8,799 nt of DNA from Opitutia bacterium UBA5964 (lineage in GTDB: Bacteria; Verrucomicrobiota; Verrucomicrobiia; Opitutales; Coraliomargaritaceae), in contig DJBY01000079.1 in NCBI GenBank assembly GCA_002430605.1, positions 8,928-17,726 on the forward strand, given 5' to 3'. The notes beneath the pieces are model-generated. The model was not told the origin of the DNA and made no database searches. It was given only the letters and a program-made list of their open reading frames with translations. The position numbers and the translations under genes are program-made. Shown here one piece after another: positions 1-5,898 of this stretch. Each line of letters begins with the position of its first letter. Position 1 is the first letter of the stretch.

Positions 1-896
1 CCCTTGGCGAAGAATGGCAAAAACGCCTACCGATTGTCGGCTATAATGGCTCTGTCAATCCGGAGCAAATCCTGCCTGCCGTGCTGTTGAATAGTATTCC
101 AACCGGTCTCCGAGGGCTGCTGATTGTGGCCATGCTGGCAGCCATGATGTCGACCTTGACTGGTGAAGTGAACAAGACATCCGCGCAAGTGGTGAAAGAT
201 ATTTATCAAAACAGCCTGCGCCCAAAAGCGAAGAATCGGGAACTGATCATCGTCGCCTATATCTCCACTGCTGCGATTGTCGCGGGGGCCTTCTGGATGG
301 GCATCTCCGCCAAAAGTATTAACAGTCTCTGGGGTTGGATTATCATGAGTCTGACCGCCGGCGGTCTCGCACCATATGTCCTGCGACTTTACTGGTGGCG
401 CTGTAACGCCTGGGGTCAAATCGGCGGGACTGTCCTCGGTGGAGTCGGCGCAGTCGCCCAGCGCATTATTGCCCCGGAGATGTCTGAGCTTTATCAATTC
501 GGCCTCATGACAGGGCTTTCTTTCGCAGGCACGATCGGCTTCTCTTATATGACCGCACCTACGCCGATGCCGATCTTGCGCAACTTCTATCGTACCACCC
601 GCCCCTTCGGGTGGTGGGCTCCTTTAAAAGCGGATACCGAACCAAGCCTGCTCAAAAAATGGCAGGCTGAACATCGTAACGATATTATATCCGTTCCATT
701 CGTAATGACGGCGCAAGTCACGATCTTCCTGATGCCGATGCAAATTATGATTAAGTCCTACTCGGCCTTTTTTATGACCTTGCCGATCTTCATCTTCGCA
801 GCGGCAGGCATCTATTGGTTCTGGTGGCGCAACCTACCTCCAAAGAGCGACCCTGGCACCGACCGCGCCGACCCGCTTGCTCAGATCCACGAGTAA
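1..896 (+). CDS. Sodium:solute symporter (SSS family), C-terminal part
   Basis: Partial gene whose 5' end lies outside the window. The frame is open from base 3 to the TAA at 894-896, giving 297 residues. The GTG at 81 is internal, because coding sequence continues in frame upstream of it. Membrane carrier that probably imports a sugar or other organic solute with Na+. Counting from base 3, residues 33-68 read as the family's TM8 region: a PTGLRGLLIVAMLAAMMST stretch, then an Asn three residues after TGE, and a VVKDIY end. The adjacent Ser50-Thr51 sits where SSS proteins such as vSGLT place the Na2-site hydroxyls. About six more hydrophobic spans follow (roughly 80-100, 110-130, 138-155, 163-182, 230-250, 255-275), with a charged loop near 205-228 and a hydrophilic tail. 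Substrate cannot be told from this part. The neighbouring esterase, sulfatase and GH38 genes favour a sugar, which is inference. Confidence 0.9.
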   Translation, partial: LGEEWQKRLPIVGYNGSVNPEQILPAVLLNSIPTGLRGLLIVAMLAAMMSTLTGEVNKTSAQVVKDIYQNSLRPKAKNRELIIVAYISTAAIVAGAFWMGISAKSINSLWGWIIMSLTAGGLAPYVLRLYWWRCNAWGQIGGTVLGGVGAVAQRIIAPEMSELYQFGLMTGLSFAGTIGFSYMTAPTPMPILRNFYRTTRPFGWWAPLKADTEPSLLKKWQAEHRNDIISVPFVMTAQVTIFLMPMQIMIKSYSAFFMTLPIFIFAAAGIYWFWWRNLPPKSDPGTDRADPLAQIHE

Positions 897-984
897 GCCA
901 TAATACTCGAGCCAATAGAAGGCCAGATGCCAACGAATGACAAAGCAGCTGTTTTATTGTGCACGAGCCGCATCCGCTTTGACG

Positions 985-996
985 CTACCTAGGTAG
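985..996. promoter_or_regulatory. Perfect 12-base palindrome in the symporter-esterase gap
   Basis: CTACCTAGGTAG is a perfect inverted repeat in the 174-base gap before the esterase gene. It directly follows TTGACG (979-984), which resembles a -35 element, but no good -10 lies at the expected distance (the best is TTCCAT at 1003-1008). A regulator binding here would be well placed to control the esterase separately from the symporter. The role is inference; only the palindrome is seen. Confidence 0.25.
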
Positions 997-1070
997 AAGT
1001 CGTTCCATGGTAAACATCCCGTGTAGACGGCACTGAGCGCGTCTTCCGTATACAACACCCGACACCATAA

Positions 1071-3026
1071 ATGTATCCTATTTACTCCTTCTTCATTTTA
1101 TGCCTTGCGCTGGCATCGCTTGAGGCAGGCTTAACTGTTAACGGCCTGTTCACCGACAACATGCTGCTCCAGCGCAACCAGGCCGTCCCGGTATGGGGCA
1201 ATGCCGATCCTGGCAACTGCATCACCGTAGCTTTCGCAAATCAGGAGAAAACTGCGGTTGCCAATGAAACGGGCGAATGGCAACTGGAACTTGATCCGAT
1301 GCCCGCGTCAGGTATCCCGCGCACGATGCTTATATCGGCCACGCCTGGCGGTGAAAGCATTGCCCGCTCAAACATCCTAGTCGGCGATGTGTGGCTGTGC
1401 GGTGGCCAATCGAATATGGCTCAAACGATGGATCGATATCTCATCTGGGACCAAGTTAAGGATGACTTCAGCAACGATAAGCTGCGTCTGTTTAAACTAA
1501 AAGAAGGCGGCGTCGGAAGTCCCCAGCCCTCGAACACTCTGGTTATAGACAAACTGTTTAAAGACTCTTGGCAGGTATGCACCCCCGAATACGCTGCAAA
1601 ATTTTCCGCGACTGCCGGATTTTTCGGTATGAAGCTGCAGCACGATACTGGGGTGCCGATCGGCTTGTTGTATGCAAATCGCGGAGCGACTGAGGCAAAC
1701 ATGTGGTTGCCGAGGGAAGTGCTAGAAGCCAACCCGGATTATGCACGCTTTCTCGATCCATCCAACGAAAACTGGAAACCATCCAAAGACAATCCTGACG
1801 CAATACGCGCACCCTCCTACCTATACAATGGCACTATCTTTCCACTGGCACCATTTGCGATCCGCGGGGCAATTTGGTATCAGGGAGAATCAGACTCTAA
1901 GTTGGCTGGGCTATACACGAGCTTGTTTGCCAATGTAATCAAGTCCTGGCGAAAACTCTGGGGCTACGAGTTCCCTTTCTACTTTGTGCAATTGGCACCC
2001 TATAGCGCTGTGACGGCCGATTTGTCTGGCGAGTCCTGGGCCTGGTTGCGCGATGCTCAACTTCAGTGCCTCGAACTAGTGCCCAACACCGGAATGGCCG
2101 TCATTACGGATGCGGGTGAGGCTAATGACATCCACCCGCAGGCGAAGGACATTCCAGGTGAAAGGCTCGCGAAGCTCGCCGCGTCACTTGATGACCGTAA
2201 TATTGACGCAACTTTTCCAGTTCTGAAAAAGATGACAACATCGCGAAGCAAGGCTTACCTTACTTTTAAAAACGTATCTGGCGGACTAGCAACACGGCGC
2301 GTGGCTCTGAATCTTAGCAATGGCTATCTGCCAGGCGAAGCACCCGACGCGCTGGTAGCGGTAGAATTGGAGGGCTTCATGATTTGCGGCGAGGACCGCA
2401 AATTCTTTAAGGCTGACGCCTTGATCGTCTCCAACAATGAAGTGATGGTCTTTTCACCATCAGTAAAGAAGCCGGTGGCTGTGCGCTACGGGTGGGCAAA
2501 CTTTCCCATTTGCAATCTATACGGCGGTAATGGAATGCCCGCGACGCCTTTTCGCACCGACACATTCCCGATGCCCAGGTTCACTCAACAACTCACCGGG
2601 GAACCTTTCACTGGCATCTCGGACGACTGGGGAGAATGCATGTCTATCCTGCAACCTGGGGACGGCCCCTATCAGCAAGTCATACTTGACGATATTCAGT
2701 GCTGGAGTGCGGATAGCAATTATTTGTATTTTCGTTCCGCGACATCCGGACCGCGCATGTCTCGTATTAATCTACTATACTATGATGAGGGATATGCCAA
2801 TATGCAGGTCTTGTACGATTCCACATCGGAGGAGACGTACGCTTCAAAGCAGCCTGGAGCGTGGAAGCCTGCTGGCGCAATCAACTGCAATAACTCGAAG
2901 CAATGGAGAGTTGTGACATTCGACTTACCCGATGCTCGGTTCGAGCGTGGATGTAACGGCGCCGACTTTCGCATCCAGTCCAATGGGGCGCTCATTATAG
3001 GCGGTGTATTCGCTTTTTCGCAATAA
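1071..3026 (+). CDS. Secreted sialate O-acetylesterase-family (SASA) carbohydrate esterase with extra C-terminal domain
   Basis: Predicted exported esterase that removes O-acetyl groups from a sugar or polysaccharide; 651 residues. Residues 1-19 form a hydrophobic signal peptide (likely cleavage after SLEA). The next segment, to about residue 105, is the beta-rich N-terminal domain usual in this family (GLFTDNMLLQRN, then PVWGNADPG). The SGNH-like core follows: the block with nucleophile Ser114 (WLCGGQSNM), a GAIWYQGESD block at 266-275, and the Asp353-x-His355 pair in the NDIHP block, so the catalytic residues look intact. The YGWANFPICNLYGGNGMPA stretch (473-491) ends the usual SASA unit. 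About 145 further residues (505-651) are extra and look like a beta-sandwich binding module. An in-frame TAA at 1068-1070 abuts the ATG, so no earlier start is possible. No Shine-Dalgarno is visible. Despite the family name, sialic acid need not be the substrate; acetylated xylan or other glycans are equally possible. Confidence 0.9.
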   Translation: MYPIYSFFILCLALASLEAGLTVNGLFTDNMLLQRNQAVPVWGNADPGNCITVAFANQEKTAVANETGEWQLELDPMPASGIPRTMLISATPGGESIARSNILVGDVWLCGGQSNMAQTMDRYLIWDQVKDDFSNDKLRLFKLKEGGVGSPQPSNTLVIDKLFKDSWQVCTPEYAAKFSATAGFFGMKLQHDTGVPIGLLYANRGATEANMWLPREVLEANPDYARFLDPSNENWKPSKDNPDAIRAPSYLYNGTIFPLAPFAIRGAIWYQGESDSKLAGLYTSLFANVIKSWRKLWGYEFPFYFVQLAPYSAVTADLSGESWAWLRDAQLQCLELVPNTGMAVITDAGEANDIHPQAKDIPGERLAKLAASLDDRNIDATFPVLKKMTTSRSKAYLTFKNVSGGLATRRVALNLSNGYLPGEAPDALVAVELEGFMICGEDRKFFKADALIVSNNEVMVFSPSVKKPVAVRYGWANFPICNLYGGNGMPATPFRTDTFPMPRFTQQLTGEPFTGISDDWGECMSILQPGDGPYQQVILDDIQCWSADSNYLYFRSATSGPRMSRINLLYYDEGYANMQVLYDSTSEETYASKQPGAWKPAGAINCNNSKQWRVVTFDLPDARFERGCNGADFRIQSNGALIIGGVFAFSQ

Positions 3027-3103
3027 CCCTAGACTTTGTATTTAATCGATACTTTTGCTTATAACCTTGAGCAAAACGACACTGCACTTTGACTTTAGAA
3101 TCA

Positions 3104-3148
3104 CTGCGTCCGCGCCACCCAGAGGCAGGCGCAGTTGAGCATTTTTTT
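3104..3148 (+). terminator. Possible weak terminator after the esterase gene
   Basis: CTGCG (3104-3108) pairs with CGCAG (3130-3134), with further imperfect GC pairs inside (GCC with GGC). A run of seven T follows at 3142-3148. The hairpin is imperfect and seven bases separate it from the T-run, so this is a weak candidate. Its place between two convergent genes fits a terminator. I see nothing else convincing in the 224-base gap (3027-3250). Confidence 0.25.
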
Positions 3149-3250
3149 GGCTAGTGACACCTTAATCGAAGTTCCTTTATTTGCTCGCTTCACGTTGCGG
3201 CAATGAAGACTCCCTTGCACTGAAAGCCACGATCACGATCCAACCACGCG

Positions 3251-4744
3251 CTAAAGTCGTGTTACCTGAGAGCGATACTTATTAAGTGTATCCTTTAAGC
3301 GTTTGACCATTTCTGGATGATCTTGAAGCAGGTTCGTCGTTTCGGATGGATCTTCGTCTAAGTTGTAAAGTGCAGGTTCGCTTTGGTCCTTGGTCGCATT
3401 TTTCATCGGCATTGGAGCACCATCCGGGTAGCTGCTATCAATATATTTCCACTTACCATCGATGATTGAATGTAAGCCTGCGACATTGCTGCAAATCATC
3501 GGCAACCGCGGCTCTTGAGATTCACCCATAAGTGTCTGAGCAAAACTGATACTATCAGGCGCAGCTTCTACACTCGGCAGTTGGCCGCTGACGGCTTCCA
3601 CCAAAGTAGAATATATATCAACGATATTGACCGGCCGATCACTGATCGTGCCAGCCCCGACTTTACCATCCCAGCGCACGATTAGGGGCACACGCAAGCC
3701 CCCTTCATAGATGGTGTGCTTATCACCCTTGTTAATTCCATTGGGAGTCAATCCAGCGGCGATCGCGGTATTCTCGGGACGAGTTGTCGAGTTCGCGGGA
3801 ATATCGGCACCGTTATCCGCGGTAAAAATGATGATGGTGTTGTCAGCAATCCCTTCATATTCGAGCGTTTCAATTAAACGCCCAACCGAGAAGTCTACAT
3901 CCTGAATAAAATCGCCGTAGGCGCCACAACCACTCGAACCTCGCATCGCTTCAGAAGGTACGATCGGATGGTGTGTGGCAGGGTGTGCAAAATAAAGGAA
4001 GAATGGCGCATCTGGATGACTGCGATGAGTTTGCTTGATCCAATCGACCGCTTTTTCCGTCAAGTATTCAGAAGCCTTCTCACGCTGACGCTGCGGCGCA
4101 TCAAAACCCACAAATTGGCCACCATAAAAACTCTTGGCATAGGCGCTAGTTTTTTTGGAGCGGAGGCCGTAAATAGCATCGTTTTCGATCCAGACCCTGA
4201 GATTGTCGTCGAGATTTTGCGGCAGACCAAAATGATAATCGAAACCCACATCATTGGGGCCGGGCGTAAGTTTCTCAGTATATTGAGTCGGTGTTTTATC
4301 CCCGTAACCCAAGTGCCACTTACCAATCTGTGCAGTCGTGTAGCCCATCTTCTGAAAATACTTCGGCAGCGTCTCGCGATCCGTGTCGACAACCATCGGA
4401 TCAAACAAGTTGACCACGCCAAAAGGTAAAGCTGCGCGCCATGCATACTCCCCCGTCAAGAGCGCGTAGCGTGTTGGCGAACAAATCGAACCGGGCGCAT
4501 TTGCTCGGTTAAACTTCAAGCCCTGATCTGCCAATCGGTTCAAATGCGGCGTGCGCACCATCTCCTTCGAGGCTCCGTAGGCATTGACATTGCCGACACC
4601 AAAGTCGTCGGCCATAATAATCACGACATTTGGTTTAAAACTGGCTCCGAGCCCAGGCTGGCCAACAGCAAAGAGTGATAATAGCAGTGAACCACCTAAC
4701 GCAGAGCTCAGTTTGAGGTAATCCATTCGTGTAATATGATTCAT
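3251..4744 (-). CDS. Secreted type I (formylglycine-dependent) sulfatase
   Basis: Arylsulfatase-family (S1) hydrolase, 497 residues, predicted to cleave sulfate esters, probably from a sulfated glycan outside the cytoplasm. Residues 1-34 include a hydrophobic export signal. The core is intact: metal-binding Asp46-Asp47 (IIMADDFG), the CSPTR motif with Cys88 as the residue converted to formylglycine, Pro90 and Arg92, the GKWHLG block (Lys142, His144), His258-His259, the second metal pair Asp310-Asn311 (FTADNGAD), and Lys342 before YEGGLRVP. The C-terminal part has the usual GKWKYI strand and the ALYNLDEDPSETTNL motif. It needs a formylglycine-generating enzyme or anSME, not found here. It lies 68 bases after the HAD gene on the same strand, and the two may share a transcript. 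No Shine-Dalgarno precedes the ATG; Met7 is a possible alternative start and also lacks one. Subfamily and sulfated substrate cannot be assigned by eye. Confidence 0.95.
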   Translation of the reverse strand: MNHITRMDYLKLSSALGGSLLLSLFAVGQPGLGASFKPNVVIIMADDFGVGNVNAYGASKEMVRTPHLNRLADQGLKFNRANAPGSICSPTRYALLTGEYAWRAALPFGVVNLFDPMVVDTDRETLPKYFQKMGYTTAQIGKWHLGYGDKTPTQYTEKLTPGPNDVGFDYHFGLPQNLDDNLRVWIENDAIYGLRSKKTSAYAKSFYGGQFVGFDAPQRQREKASEYLTEKAVDWIKQTHRSHPDAPFFLYFAHPATHHPIVPSEAMRGSSGCGAYGDFIQDVDFSVGRLIETLEYEGIADNTIIIFTADNGADIPANSTTRPENTAIAAGLTPNGINKGDKHTIYEGGLRVPLIVRWDGKVGAGTISDRPVNIVDIYSTLVEAVSGQLPSVEAAPDSISFAQTLMGESQEPRLPMICSNVAGLHSIIDGKWKYIDSSYPDGAPMPMKNATKDQSEPALYNLDEDPSETTNLLQDHPEMVKRLKDTLNKYRSQVTRL

Positions 4745-4812
4745 AAATTTTGGGTAGAAAATAAATACACAAACGAGAAAGTCTCTGCCTGCCTTATAAA
4801 TTACTAAAACTG

Positions 4813-5796
4813 CTAGGAACGGTCTTTGATTAAGCTTAATAAGCTTTCAAAATCATCACTGTATTGACTACAGAGGCCGCGGGTTCCGGATTGATCGATA
4901 TTTCCACCGCCGATACCCCAAGCCTGCATACCTGCTAGGCGTATTGACGCGACACCTGCGCCACTGTCTTCAATCCCGATCGCACTATGGCGCTCTGCAT
5001 AACTAAGTCCCAAGCCCACACGAAAAGCCTCCGCATAAAGCCAAGGATGTGGCTTCGGCGAAAGCTCTCCCAAGGTACCCGCCTGGCCCTTGCGTAAGGC
5101 ATGACCCGCTGTAATGATCGTGTCGTAAAAATCCGCAGGATCACCCATATTCAAGGTTTTGAAGGCATCAAGGATTTCAGGATAGGCTTTTTCGTAAAGC
5201 CCCGAGGTCACTAAGCCCAACTTTAGACCCATCGCTTTCAATTCCAACAGAAAGTCTTTAATTCCTGGCGAGGGGCGGAATGCACCAGGCTTACCTTTAC
5301 CATCCAAAATAAGCTGCATTTCCCGATGTGTGTGCTCGAAATAATACGTCCGTGCCTCTTCAACCGATTTATCGGGACAATATTTAGCCACGCAATATTG
5401 CAAATGCTCCGAAACCGAATGCCCAGAAACATAGGGCATATCGGCATCCTCCAATTCGAATTTACGATCACCCATCAGACTCGCAACACTCAACTGAATG
5501 ATCCAAATCCAAAACTCCTCGCTGTGCACCGTGGTACCGTCCAAATCCATTAAGACTGCCTTCAGTGGCGCTTCTTCTGCGACTGAATCAACTGGATAAT
5601 ATGCCGGATATCCCATCGCAGAATTAACCAATGCCATGGTGTGGTCTGCGAAACCTATAAATTCAACCTTACCATCACCCGTGCCAGCAATGGCGACCAC
5701 TCCACTCTCGCCAACTCTGAATCGCTTGTCAGAAGTTTGCTTCAGTGAAATTAAGCCTACTTGCTCAGCAGACAGTCCTAAATTTGGAAATGACAT
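4813..5796 (-). CDS. HAD-superfamily hydrolase (beta-phosphoglucomutase-like) with N-terminal extension
   Basis: 327-residue protein, probably cytoplasmic (no signal peptide or membrane span). Residues 78-327 form a HAD phosphatase/phosphomutase with all four motifs: I, Asp84-x-Asp86 in MDLDGTTV; II, Thr197-Ser198 in LGLVTSG; III, Lys248 in SPKPHPWLY; IV, Glu276-Asp277 in IGIEDSGAG. Roughly 105 residues between motifs I and II form a helical C1 cap, as in beta-phosphoglucomutase and sugar-phosphate phosphatases. Likely substrate is a small phosphorylated sugar or polyol, which is inference. The first 75 or so residues precede the fold and are not part of a standard HAD; they look like a short alpha/beta segment (GESGVVAIAGTGDGKVEFIG, ending MGYPAYYPVD), function unknown. 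The gene is first of a likely two-gene unit with the sulfatase and diverges from GH38. The start is the first ATG, with no Shine-Dalgarno. A later start near residue 54 or 61 would shorten the extension but leave it unexplained. Confidence 0.85.
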   Translation of the reverse strand: MSFPNLGLSAEQVGLISLKQTSDKRFRVGESGVVAIAGTGDGKVEFIGFADHTMALVNSAMGYPAYYPVDSVAEEAPLKAVLMDLDGTTVHSEEFWIWIIQLSVASLMGDRKFELEDADMPYVSGHSVSEHLQYCVAKYCPDKSVEEARTYYFEHTHREMQLILDGKGKPGAFRPSPGIKDFLLELKAMGLKLGLVTSGLYEKAYPEILDAFKTLNMGDPADFYDTIITAGHALRKGQAGTLGELSPKPHPWLYAEAFRVGLGLSYAERHSAIGIEDSGAGVASIRLAGMQAWGIGGGNIDQSGTRGLCSQYSDDFESLLSLIKDRS

Positions 5797-5823
5797 AAAT
5801 TATAAAGTTGAAGTTTTGTACTT

Positions 5824-5852
5824 TTGATAAAACGTTTTCTTACCACTCTACT
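5824..5852 (+). promoter_or_regulatory. Candidate GH38 promoter with internal CG-centred palindrome
   Basis: TTGATA at 5824-5829 (five of six matches to TTGACA) is followed after 17 bases by TCTACT at 5847-5852 (four of six matches to TATAAT), placing a start of transcription about 40 bases before the GH38 ATG. Between them, overlapping the -35 end, lies the perfect palindrome AAAACGTTTT (5829-5838). A central CG in an AT-rich palindrome is typical of LacI-family operators, and this position would suit a repressor. The divergent HAD gene starts only 28 bases to the left of the TTGATA, so one protein could affect both directions. All regulatory reading is inference. Confidence 0.3.
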
Positions 5853-5898
5853 TTTCAGTCAAACACTATTTATATTAATTAAACAACCTACGTCGCAT

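Noticed and set aside
27..497. 156-codon minus-strand frame opposite the symporter
   Set aside because: It is antisense to conserved membrane segments of the symporter and has no recognisable motif.
3188..3208. Small hairpin (CTTCA...TGAAG with inner TTG/CAA) between the convergent genes
   Set aside because: It has a bulge and a tiny loop, and no T-run follows on either strand, so it is not a credible terminator.
4060..4446. 128-codon alternative frame on the minus strand within the sulfatase
   Set aside because: It overlaps the formylglycine motif region of a clear sulfatase in another frame, and its protein looks random (rich in Arg and Ser).
5799..5804. TATAAT on the minus strand two bases before the HAD ATG, suggesting a leaderless transcript
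   Set aside because: Transcription would normally start about seven bases downstream, inside the second codon, and no convincing -35 lies at the right distance.
5824..5898. TTG start giving GH38 a 25-residue signal-like N-terminus
   Set aside because: The added stretch is AT-rich, has no Shine-Dalgarno, and overlaps a likely promoter. The ATG at 5899 gives a typical GH38 N-terminus just before HTHWDREW.
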